Assembly: GCA_003696125.1 (NCBI GenBank)
Contig: RFHZ01000195.1
Span: 1 to 10,574, forward strand
Direction: 5' to 3'
Length of the DNA stretch: 10,574 nt
From: Nitrospinota bacterium
Lineage (GTDB): Bacteria > Tectomicrobia > Entotheonellia > J063
In this document: positions 1 to 6,647 of the stretch, piece by piece
How positions within the stretch are numbered: position 1 is the first letter of the stretch
Layout: each line of letters opens with the position of its first letter
Translations under genes and position numbers: made by a program
Notes under the pieces: model-generated
The model's database searches: none
What the model was told of the DNA's origin: nothing
The model's input: only the letters and a program-made list of their open reading frames with translations

Positions 1-643
1 GCCAGAGGTAATCGACGATCTTCTCGAGCAGGGTGAACTGGGCAAACCCCTCTGAGGTCAGGCCGCGTAGAGGAAAGAAGGGCCAGAAGGAGGAGCCCTT
101 GCCGAACAGGACCAGCAGAAAGATGCCCAGCACAAAGCCGGGGATGCTGTACCCGACCAGGATGATGACACTGGTGAGCGCATCGAACCGGGAGCCGTGG
201 CGCACCGCTTTCAGTATGCCGAGCGGGATGCAGGTGAGGTAGACCAGGAAGAAGCTCCAGACCCCCAGGGACATGGAGACGGGCAGCTTTTCCAGCACCA
301 GATCGACTACTTTCTTATGGTGGTAATATGACTCTCCAAAGTTGAAGGTAAAGAGCCGCACCAGCCATCGATAAAACTGCACCGGCAAGGGTTGATCAAA
401 TCCGTAGAGCTTCTTGAGGTACTCCACCTGCTCCTGCTCCAGCTCGGCGCGCCGGAGCTGGAACATCCCTGGCGTAGGGCTGGCTGCCCCGCCTTCCCCT
501 CCCCGCTGGTGGGCTCGTAACTGCGCCATCATTCGCTCCACCGGTCCGCCGGGAACCAGTTGCAACACCAGGAAGGTGATGAGGACGATCCCGAAGAGGG
601 TGGGGAGCATCAGGAGGATGCGTTTGGTGATGTACGGCCACAT
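1..643 (-). CDS. yejB: Peptide ABC transporter permease, YejB type (partial, C-terminus beyond window)
   Basis: Inner-membrane permease of the Yej peptide importer, which in E. coli takes up peptides and microcin C with YejA, YejE and YejF. The visible 214 residues start at ATG 643-641 (MWPYITKRILLMLPTLFGIV) and run off the window at base 1; the family is about 360 residues long. Visible landmarks are the first membrane helix (residues about 9-31) followed by PGGPVE (31-36), a polar periplasmic loop (about 37-120) with YGFDQPLP (80-87) and FGES (102-105), then helices around 122-145 and 158-181 and the stretch FPLRGL (190-195) to KIVDYLW (208-214). These match E. coli YejB in order and spacing. 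The start lies 6 nt after the yejA stop, and the GGTGAG that includes that stop codon can act as its Shine-Dalgarno, so the two are probably translationally coupled. yejE and yejF would be expected beyond base 1. Confidence 0.93.
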   Translation of the reverse strand, partial: MWPYITKRILLMLPTLFGIVLITFLVLQLVPGGPVERMMAQLRAHQRGGEGGAASPTPGMFQLRRAELEQEQVEYLKKLYGFDQPLPVQFYRWLVRLFTFNFGESYYHHKKVVDLVLEKLPVSMSLGVWSFFLVYLTCIPLGILKAVRHGSRFDALTSVIILVGYSIPGFVLGIFLLVLFGKGSSFWPFFPLRGLTSEGFAQFTLLEKIVDYLW

Positions 644-649
644 GGTGAC

Positions 650-2542
650 TCACCGGTTGAGGCGTAGAGGACGGTTTTGCGCCATGGCTGCGGCCAGGGC
701 ACGTTCTTTTTCCGGATCGACCCACCAGAACATCAGATGGGAGAGTGGGGTATAGTAGAGGGGGAGGGTTTGGGGATAGGAGAACTTGTTCCAATAGGTG
801 ATGCGATGCCGGTCGATGTACCAGTGGGGCACCACGTAGTGTTCATGCCAGAGGACCCGATCCAGGGCATGGGTTGCGGTGAGCAGTTCGCGACGGGTGG
901 GTGCGGTGATGATGGCTTCCACCAGCGCATCAACGGCCAGGTTTTTGATCCCGATGATGTTGCGACTCCCTTCGATATCGGCAGCATCGCTGTGCCAGTA
1001 GTCCCGCTGCTCGTTGCCCGGGGATTGACTCTGCGGGAAGACCTCCACCACCATGTCGAAGTCCCGTGTCCGGATGATCCGCTCGTAGATCGATTCATCC
1101 ACCAGCTTCATGGTCGCCTGCACCCCGAGTTTGCGCAGGTTGGCGATATAGGGCTCTACGATCCGCTGCCAGGCCGGTGAGACCAGGGTGATGGTGAAGC
1201 GCATCTGCCGGCCGGTCTTCGTTTCGGTAAGCACCCCGTTCTGGATCTTCCATCCCGCTTTGCGTAGCAGACGCTTTGCCGCCCGCAGTCGCTGACGGAT
1301 GGAGCGGTACTGCTCCGGCTTACCCATCGGTTCGGTAAAGACCGCTGGTGGGAGGTAGGGACGGAGCGGTTCCAGGAGCTTCAACTCTTCCGGAGAAGGG
1401 AGACCTTCCGCGGCCAGCTCCGAGTTATCGAAAAAGCTGTCGTTCCGGGTATACTGGCCGTAAAAGAGGGTACGATTGCTCCACTCAAAGTCGAAGGCCA
1501 GGGAGAGGGCATGACGGACGTCGCGATTCTGGAAGATCGGCCGGCGCAGGTTAAAGACAAACCCCTGCATGCCGGCCGTGTTGTGGTGTCTCAGGGTCTC
1601 TTTGACCAGGTATCCCTTCTCCCACTTATCCCCGGCCACGTCGAGTGCCCACTGCTTGCTGTTGTTCACCCAGAGGAAATCAAATTCCCCGGCCTTGAGC
1701 CCTTCCAGCCGTACCGTATCGTCTCGATAGTACTTCACCACGATCTCATCGAAATTGTACTTCCCGACATTGACGTTCAGGTCGCGTCCCCAGTACTCCG
1801 GGTTTCGCCGGTACCGGATGTATTTGCCAAAGGCGAAATCCTTGACCACATAGGGACCGGAGCCGAGCACGCTGGAGATGAAATCGCGCTCAAAATCCTT
1901 GCCGGCAAAGAAGTGCTTGGGGAGGATCGGGACCTGACCGGCGATCAGGGGTAACTCCGGGTTACGTCGGGCAAAACGGAGTCGAACCGTGTGTTGATCC
2001 AGGGCCTCAACCTCCTGTATGTCCCGGTAATAGTAGCGGTAGAAGGGAGAGGCGGCTTCGGAGCGGAGGATCTGGAAGGAGAAGACCACATCGGCAGCCG
2101 TTACCGGGGTTCCATCGGCAAAACGGGCACGCGGGTTGAGACGATAGGTGATGGAGAGTTGATCGTCTGCCACCGCCATCGATTCTGCCAGCAGTCCGTA
2201 GACGGCAAAGGGTTCATCGAGGGACGACTCGGTGAGGGACTCGAAGACCAGTCCTCCCAGCAGGAGGGGGGATATCCCCTTGAGGCTGAAAGGGTTGAGT
2301 TTATCAAAGGTGCCCAGGCTGGAGAGGGTCAGCACCCCCCCTTTAAGCGCCTGGGGATCGGCATAGTCGAAGTGGGCAAAGCCGGGAGGGTACTTGGGTT
2401 CGGTCCCCAGAGCGAGAGCGTGGCGAAACGTTTCTGCCTGGGTAGAGTTCCCCATGAGCAGACAGGGGATGAGTAGAGCGATGGTGAGGGTATAGTAGAG
2501 TAAAGGGGTGAAGACCCGGGGACAACGTTGAGTTCCTGACAC
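650..2542 (-). CDS. yejA: Periplasmic peptide-binding protein, YejA type (SBP family 5)
   Basis: Solute-binding protein of the Yej ABC importer; it captures peptides in the periplasm and delivers them to YejB/YejE. I place the start at GTG 2542 (630 aa) because GGAGG lies at 2555-2551, 8 nt upstream. The longer frame from GTG 2557 (635 aa) has no Shine-Dalgarno, and its first codons would contain this one. Residues 1-36 form a signal peptide: basic start, hydrophobic core LLYYTLTIALLIPCLL (14-29), cleavage after TQA (34-36). Cys27 is not in a lipobox. The mature protein opens with HALALGTEPKYPPGF and FDYADPQALKGG, typical of the YejA branch of the DppA/OppA superfamily. Later RNPEYWGRD, GFVFNLRRPIF and DVRHALSLAFDFEW are further family landmarks. 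E. coli YejA is about 604 aa, so this is full length. It is the first gene of the operon and has its own promoter at 2590-2617. Confidence 0.95.
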   Translation of the reverse strand: MSGTQRCPRVFTPLLYYTLTIALLIPCLLMGNSTQAETFRHALALGTEPKYPPGFAHFDYADPQALKGGVLTLSSLGTFDKLNPFSLKGISPLLLGGLVFESLTESSLDEPFAVYGLLAESMAVADDQLSITYRLNPRARFADGTPVTAADVVFSFQILRSEAASPFYRYYYRDIQEVEALDQHTVRLRFARRNPELPLIAGQVPILPKHFFAGKDFERDFISSVLGSGPYVVKDFAFGKYIRYRRNPEYWGRDLNVNVGKYNFDEIVVKYYRDDTVRLEGLKAGEFDFLWVNNSKQWALDVAGDKWEKGYLVKETLRHHNTAGMQGFVFNLRRPIFQNRDVRHALSLAFDFEWSNRTLFYGQYTRNDSFFDNSELAAEGLPSPEELKLLEPLRPYLPPAVFTEPMGKPEQYRSIRQRLRAAKRLLRKAGWKIQNGVLTETKTGRQMRFTITLVSPAWQRIVEPYIANLRKLGVQATMKLVDESIYERIIRTRDFDMVVEVFPQSQSPGNEQRDYWHSDAADIEGSRNIIGIKNLAVDALVEAIITAPTRRELLTATHALDRVLWHEHYVVPHWYIDRHRITYWNKFSYPQTLPLYYTPLSHLMFWWVDPEKERALAAAMAQNRPLRLNR

Positions 2543-2589
2543 GCAGACATCCTCCACGCTTGGTCGAAGTTAAGGGGTTGTTACTTATC

Positions 2590-2617
2590 AGCATAAAGCA
2601 AATCAGATCGATGTCAA
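2590..2617 (-). promoter_or_regulatory. Sigma70-type promoter for yejAB
   Basis: Read on the minus strand: -35 TTGACA (2617-2612, all six consensus bases), a 16-nt spacer, and -10 TATGCT (2595-2590, four of six). The predicted start of transcription is near 2583, giving a short leader of about 40 nt before the GTG at 2542. Confidence 0.75.
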
Positions 2618-2655
2618 GAGAGAAGTCGCGCTTTTCCCTGCATGAGGGTGAGAGG

Positions 2656-2673
2656 AGCCTTCCGGAAAAGGCT
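2656..2673. repeat. Inverted repeat between the yejA and emrA promoters
   Basis: AGCCTT (2656-2661) is the exact reverse complement of AAGGCT (2668-2673), separated by CCGGAA. An offset 8-bp palindrome TTCCGGAA (2660-2667) sits inside it. It abuts the emrA -35 box and lies 38 bp upstream of the yejA -35 box, where an activator or repressor could act on either promoter. There is no T-run, so it is not a terminator. Six-bp arms can occur by chance. Confidence 0.35.
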
Positions 2674-2701
2674 TGACCTCCTTGGGCGAGCAGACTAATA
2701 T
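2673..2701 (+). promoter_or_regulatory. Sigma70-type promoter for emrA-emrB-methyltransferase
   Basis: -35 TTGACC (2673-2678), a 17-nt spacer and -10 TAATAT (2696-2701), each one base from consensus (TTGACA, TATAAT). The predicted start is near 2708, which leaves a leader of about 250 nt before the emrA ATG at 2959. I saw no good promoter nearer to emrA. Confidence 0.75.
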
Positions 2702-2712
2702 TTTTATTAGTC
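2693..2712. promoter_or_regulatory. Perfect AT-rich palindrome over the emrA -10 box (candidate operator)
   Basis: GACTAATA (2693-2700) and TATTAGTC (2705-2712) are exact reverse complements separated by TTTT. The left arm covers the -10 box and the right arm reaches past the predicted start of transcription, the classic position for a repressor. The size and AT-rich dyad would suit a MarR- or TetR-family regulator, families that commonly control EmrAB-type pumps. No regulator gene is in the window, so the identity is inference. Confidence 0.5.
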
Positions 2713-2958
2713 GCAGGTCATTTCGGAGATCTGAGTAGCTATTACCAACCCTTTTGCCCTCCGAGTCATCCTAAGGCCATGCGTGACCGGAAGAACTTTT
2801 TACCGCCGGGCACGCGGAGAACGCCGGGAGGCATAAGCCAAAAACGCTCTGCTTCCTGGGCGGTGTAGACCTGCAGACAGCACGGAGTTCTGGGGATAGA
2901 AAAGTGCTCAAAATGCTCGTCATAGCTACTTGTTGCTGTCTAGAGGATAGAAGCTCTC
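2702..2958 (+). other. Long 5' leader of emrA, no gene recognised
   Basis: About 250 nt of predicted untranslated leader. I recognise no known riboswitch or terminator. An 8-bp exact inverted repeat, AGACAGCA (2875-2882) with TGCTGTCT (2934-2941), could close a 51-nt loop ending just before the GAGG at 2943-2946 that probably serves as the emrA ribosome binding site. A pair of this length in a leader this size is not far from chance. A 29-codon frame starting at ATG 2779 has poorly spaced Shine-Dalgarno bases (AAGG, 2 nt away) and no recognisable product, so it is not called. Confidence 0.4.
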
Positions 2959-4320
2959 ATGTCGCATAACGATCAACCACTTGAAACGCAGAGTATGGAA
3001 GCAAAACCCCGGTCTTCTGCAGGGGAAGGGGGGGAGGAGGAACACCGTATCACCCCTCCCCTGGTCGAGAAGCCGGGGAAGGGACGGCGGCGATGGATGG
3101 TGCTGGTCCTCCTCCTGCTGTTGTTTCTGGTAGGGGGAGTGATGGGGTATGAGTGGTGGCAGTACAGCCTGGTACACGAGTCGACCGATAATGCTTACGT
3201 CCAGGGACCCATGACCCTGGTCAGTGCCCGTGTTCCCGGTACGGTCATCGACGTCCTGGTCGAGGAGAATCAGCCGGTGCGGGAAGGGGACCTCCTGGTC
3301 CGGCTGGATCCTGCTGACTACCAGGTGGCGGTGGAGCAGGCAGAGGCAGCCGCGGCCGTGATACGATCCCGCCTGGAAGCGACCAGGCTTTCGGTACCGT
3401 ATAGCCGGGATCAGACCAGCGCCCTGATCCGGGAAGCTAATGCCCGTCTTGCCCGACTGCAAAAGACATTGGAGGCTACCCGGGCCGGACTGCTGCGCCA
3501 GGAGAAGGAAGTGGAGGCGGCTGCCGCCAATCTGGAAAAGGCAGACAAGGATCTGCGTCGGGCCCAGACCCTGTATAGGCAGCATCTCATCCCCCGGGCC
3601 GAGCTGGATAACGCCCTTACGGCCAAAAAGGTGGCCGAGGCCAACTATGCTGCGGCCGAGGCGGCACGCCAGATGGAAGAGGAGAAGGTGGCTGCCCTTG
3701 AACGGCAGCGGCGAGAGGTACAGGCGCAGATCGCCCTGGCCAGGACCGGGAACCTGTCGACCCAGATGCGGGTATTTGACTCTGAATCGGTGCAGGCCGA
3801 TCTCAAGCAGGCGCAGGCCAACCTTAAACGGGCTCGCCTGCTCCTCTCCTATACCGAGATACGGGCCCCCATTGCCGGGTACGTGAGCCAGAAGAATGTC
3901 GAGATAGGCAACTATGTGGAGCCGGGACGCCCCCTGCTGGCGATTATTCCCCTGGACGAGGTCTGGGTTGAGGCTAACTTCAAGGAGGTGCAACTGGAGG
4001 AGATCCGGATCGGCCAGCCGGCGATTATCGAGGCCGATGCCTATCCCGGGTATCGCTATCGTGGACATGTGGAGAGTATCAGTGCCGGTACCGGTGACGC
4101 CTTTTCCCTGCTCCCCCCGGAGAATGCTACCGGCAACTGGGTCAAGGTAACCCGACGCGTACCGGTGAAGATCGTTCTCGATCAGCCACCACCCCCTGAG
4201 TACCCGCTACGTATAGGGATGTCTACCACCGTTACCATCGACACGAGTGACCGGAGCGGACCCCGGCTCCTCGCCTATCCTTCCCTGCCTCCCCGTACCG
4301 GCAAAACGGTATGGCGATGA
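2959..4320 (+). CDS. emrA: EmrA-like membrane fusion protein (HlyD family)
   Basis: Periplasmic adaptor that links the EmrB inner-membrane pump to an outer-membrane channel. The 453 residues comprise a polar cytosolic N-terminus (1-45), one membrane helix (about 46-65, VLVLLLLLFLVGGVMG), the signature TDNAYV (76-81) opening the first half of the lipoyl/barrel domain, a long alpha-helical coiled-coil hairpin rich in Ala, Glu and Gln (about 124-295), and the returning lipoyl half SYTEIRAPIAGYVS (297-310). The C-terminal barrel includes FSLLPPENATGNW (382-394), an EmrA/FarA hallmark. E. coli EmrA is about 390 aa; the extra length is mainly in the N-terminal tail and hairpin. The ATG at 2959 is chosen as the longest start, with GAGG at 2943-2946 (spacing somewhat long at 12 nt); Met13 is a weaker alternative. 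The stop overlaps the first possible emrB starts, indicating one transcript. Confidence 0.93.
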   Translation: MSHNDQPLETQSMEAKPRSSAGEGGEEEHRITPPLVEKPGKGRRRWMVLVLLLLLFLVGGVMGYEWWQYSLVHESTDNAYVQGPMTLVSARVPGTVIDVLVEENQPVREGDLLVRLDPADYQVAVEQAEAAAAVIRSRLEATRLSVPYSRDQTSALIREANARLARLQKTLEATRAGLLRQEKEVEAAAANLEKADKDLRRAQTLYRQHLIPRAELDNALTAKKVAEANYAAAEAARQMEEEKVAALERQRREVQAQIALARTGNLSTQMRVFDSESVQADLKQAQANLKRARLLLSYTEIRAPIAGYVSQKNVEIGNYVEPGRPLLAIIPLDEVWVEANFKEVQLEEIRIGQPAIIEADAYPGYRYRGHVESISAGTGDAFSLLPPENATGNWVKVTRRVPVKIVLDQPPPPEYPLRIGMSTTVTIDTSDRSGPRLLAYPSLPPRTGKTVWR

Positions 4321-4334
4321 CAGGAAAAGAGCGT

Positions 4335-5912
4335 ATGAGTCCGTCCAGACCCGACCGTCCGGTAGTCCAGGCTCCCCCCGCCAATAAGTGGCTGGTGACA
4401 CTTGCCGTGATGTTCGGGGCCTTTCTCGCCGTGATGGATGTGAGCGTGGTGAACGTGGCCCTGCCCCACATGATGGGCACCTTTGGAGAGACCCTCTCCG
4501 CCATCACCTGGGTGGCCACCAGCTACAGCATCGCCGAGATCATCATGATCACCATGGCCGGCTGGTGGAGCACGCTGCTGGGACGAAAGCGCTTTTTCCT
4601 GGCCTCTTTTGCCCTCTTTACCCTGAGTTCTGTCCTTGCCGGTACCGCGCAGACCTTTGCCCAGATGATCATCTACCGTATCATCCAGGGCTTCGGAGGC
4701 GGGAGTCTCATCCCCGTCTCCCAGGCCATCCTCCGGGAGACCTTCCCTCCCGAGGAACAGGGGATGGCGATGGCGGTTTACGGGATGGGGGTGGTGTTGG
4801 CTCCGGCCATCGGGCCGGTCTTTGGGGGATGGTTGACCGATCATTACGGGTGGCCATGGATCTTCTATATCAACGTTCCGTTTAGCATAGTCGGCATGCT
4901 GATGGTCAGTGCCTTTGTGGAGGATCCCCCCTATCTGCGGCGTGGCATTCAGCGGATCGACTGGTTCGGTATCCTGCTGCTCACCATCGGCCTGACCGTC
5001 ATGCAGATCGTGCTGGAGCGGGGGGAGGAGGAAAACTGGTTTGATTCGACCTGGATCGTTGTGGGAGCTGTCCTTACGGTGGTGGTCTTGCTCGGCCTTA
5101 TTGTATGGGAGTTCCGGGTCCCGGAACCGGTGGTGAATTTCCGTATCCTCCGTAACCTGCCGCTCAGTGTGGGTTCTGGTATCGGCCTCCTCTTTGGCAT
5201 CGCCCTCTTCGGTACCACCTTCATCCTGCCCCAGTTCTTGCAGCACCTGCTCGGTTACACCGCCTATCATGCCGGACTCGTCCTGCTCCCGCGGGCCATC
5301 ACCCTCTTTCTGGCCATGCCCCTGGCCGGCCGGCTGTACAACTACATTGATCCCCGCCTCCTGGTCGCCACCGGTATAGGGATCATCTACTGGTCGTATC
5401 AGGACCTGGCTCACCTCTCCCTGCAGGTCGGCTTCTGGAATCTCATCCCTCCCCTCTTCCTGATGGGGATCGGGATGCCCTTCATGTTTGTCACCCTGAC
5501 TGCTGTGGCCTTGAGCACCGTGCGGCGAGAGGATATGACCGCTGCCTCGAGCTTTTATACCCTGGCACGTCGTATCGGGGGAAACATCGGTTATGCCCTG
5601 GTAGCCACTCTGGTCGATCGGCGCTCCCTCTTCCACCGGGTGCGCCTGATCGGCCGCATCTCCCCCTTAAACAGCGTTTATCTTGCCTCTCAGGCCGGTC
5701 TCATGACTCGCCTGCTTCGACAACAGGTCGATCCGGTGGCCGCACAGCAGAAGGCCCTGGCCCTTGCCGATACCCTGGTCAATCGCCAGGCCACCATGCT
5801 GGCTTACAATGACATCTCCTGGCTGATGGGGGTCATGTTTCTCGTGATCCTGCCTTTTCTCTTGCTATTGCCGGGGAAGACAGGGCGGCAGCAGGCAGGG
5901 AAAGGAGGATGA
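4335..5912 (+). CDS. emrB: EmrB/QacA-type MFS drug-proton antiporter (DHA2, 14 TM)
   Basis: Inner-membrane antiporter that exports hydrophobic toxicants using the proton gradient and partners with EmrA. Residues below are numbered from ATG 4311. Helix 1 carries motif D1 MDVSVVNVALP (42-52), with Asp43 the likely proton-binding acid. A motif A variant is GWWSTLLGRKRFF (84-96), motif B is RIIQGFGGG (123-131) and motif C is LAPAIGPVFGGWL (163-175). The remaining sequence alternates hydrophobic helices to a total of about 14, as in the DHA2 family. The C-terminus is short, polar and Gly/Gln/Lys-rich. Start choice: ATG 4311 and ATG 4317 overlap the emrA stop but lack a Shine-Dalgarno; ATG 4335 has AGGA at 4322-4325 with 9-nt spacing and is preferred (525 aa against 533). 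Translation is probably coupled to emrA. No outer-membrane channel gene follows, so a TolC-like partner must be elsewhere. Confidence 0.93.
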   Translation: MSPSRPDRPVVQAPPANKWLVTLAVMFGAFLAVMDVSVVNVALPHMMGTFGETLSAITWVATSYSIAEIIMITMAGWWSTLLGRKRFFLASFALFTLSSVLAGTAQTFAQMIIYRIIQGFGGGSLIPVSQAILRETFPPEEQGMAMAVYGMGVVLAPAIGPVFGGWLTDHYGWPWIFYINVPFSIVGMLMVSAFVEDPPYLRRGIQRIDWFGILLLTIGLTVMQIVLERGEEENWFDSTWIVVGAVLTVVVLLGLIVWEFRVPEPVVNFRILRNLPLSVGSGIGLLFGIALFGTTFILPQFLQHLLGYTAYHAGLVLLPRAITLFLAMPLAGRLYNYIDPRLLVATGIGIIYWSYQDLAHLSLQVGFWNLIPPLFLMGIGMPFMFVTLTAVALSTVRREDMTAASSFYTLARRIGGNIGYALVATLVDRRSLFHRVRLIGRISPLNSVYLASQAGLMTRLLRQQVDPVAAQQKALALADTLVNRQATMLAYNDISWLMGVMFLVILPFLLLLPGKTGRQQAGKGG

Positions 5913-5954
5913 GGAAAACCGGACCTTAGCAGCAACGACAGGAAAGGAAAAGCG

Positions 5955-6647
5955 GTGCAATTTGATGTCATAGCCCAGAAGATCGGTCATCTCCCCCATA
6001 TGGCTCCCAAACAGGGGAGGGTACTCTATGAGTTTATCCTCCAGCATGATATCACCCAATGCCTGGAGCTCGGCTTTGCCCATGGGACCTCGAGCTGCTA
6101 TATTGCCGCTGCCCTGGATGAAAAAGGGGAGGGACATCTGACCACCATTGACCTGGCCGAGGGGGCTCATCCCTACTTCCCCCCGGCCAGGAGCCGAACA
6201 CCCAACATCTATGAACTGCTGGAGATGACCGGTCTGGGACGGTACGTGGAGCCGGTGCTGACCGGGATCTCCTATAACTGGGAGTTGATGAAGATCATCG
6301 AGGCGCAGACCCGACATGGGGTGTGTGAACCGCTCTACGATTTCTGCTATATCGATGGCGCCCATACCTGGGAGACGGATGGCTTTGCCTTCTTTTTGGT
6401 AGCCAAGCTGCTCAAACCGGGGGGATGGATCCTCTTTGATGACCTGAAATGGAGTTATGCGCAGAGCCCGGGACTGAAAGAGGAGGAGTGGGTCAAACGG
6501 ATGCCGGAAGAGGAACGCTGCACCCCGCAGATCGAGAAGGTCTTTAACCTGCTGGTGCGTCAACACCCGGAGTTCGAGGATTTCCAGGTGATGGATCAGT
6601 GGTGGGGGTGGGGATGGGCGCGGAAGAAGAGAAAAACGCTGCTCTAA
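5955..6647 (+). CDS. Class I SAM-dependent methyltransferase (Methyltransf_24-like)
   Basis: A 230-residue soluble enzyme with a Rossmann-type SAM-binding fold. Motif I is ELGFAHGTS (38-46), the acidic end of strand 2 is TTID (63-66, Asp66 expected to bind the SAM ribose), YIDGAH (132-137) is the post-strand-4 motif typical of the Methyltransf_24/O-methyltransferase group, and LLKPGGWILFDDL (152-164) is the strand-5 segment. The acceptor cannot be told; small molecules and sugars are the usual substrates of such enzymes. The start is GTG 5955 with AGGA at 5945-5948. It follows emrB by 42 nt on the same strand with no terminator between, so it is probably in the efflux operon. That suggests, without proving, that it modifies the exported compound or a target of it. 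The C-terminus WWGWGWARKKRK is unusually Trp- and Lys-rich, and its last 104 bases overlap the opposite-strand glycosylase gene. Confidence 0.85.
   Translation: MQFDVIAQKIGHLPHMAPKQGRVLYEFILQHDITQCLELGFAHGTSSCYIAAALDEKGEGHLTTIDLAEGAHPYFPPARSRTPNIYELLEMTGLGRYVEPVLTGISYNWELMKIIEAQTRHGVCEPLYDFCYIDGAHTWETDGFAFFLVAKLLKPGGWILFDDLKWSYAQSPGLKEEEWVKRMPEEERCTPQIEKVFNLLVRQHPEFEDFQVMDQWWGWGWARKKRKTLL

Noticed and set aside
2779-2868. 29-codon ORF in the emrA leader (starts MRDRKNFLPPG)
   Set aside because: The nearest Shine-Dalgarno bases are only 2 nt from the ATG, and the peptide resembles nothing I recognise; it is probably chance.
2950-2958. Possible hairpin AGAG/CTCT hiding the emrA ribosome site (2942-2957)
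   Set aside because: Only four base pairs with an 8-nt loop; too weak to support as a regulatory structure.
2926-4068. 380-codon open frame on the minus strand opposite emrA
   Set aside because: It is a shadow of the emrA coding frame. The sequence is Leu/Gly/His/Arg-rich without motifs, and the emrA domains explain the region fully.
4275-5636. 453-codon open frame on the minus strand opposite emrB
   Set aside because: It lies entirely opposite a clear DHA2 transporter. Its translation is rich in Gly, His, Asp and Gln with no fold-like pattern, as expected from antisense of a GC-rich membrane protein gene.
5913-5954. Terminator or promoter between emrB and the methyltransferase
   Set aside because: The 42-nt gap has no GC-rich hairpin with a T-run and no convincing -35/-10 pair, so read-through is the simpler view.
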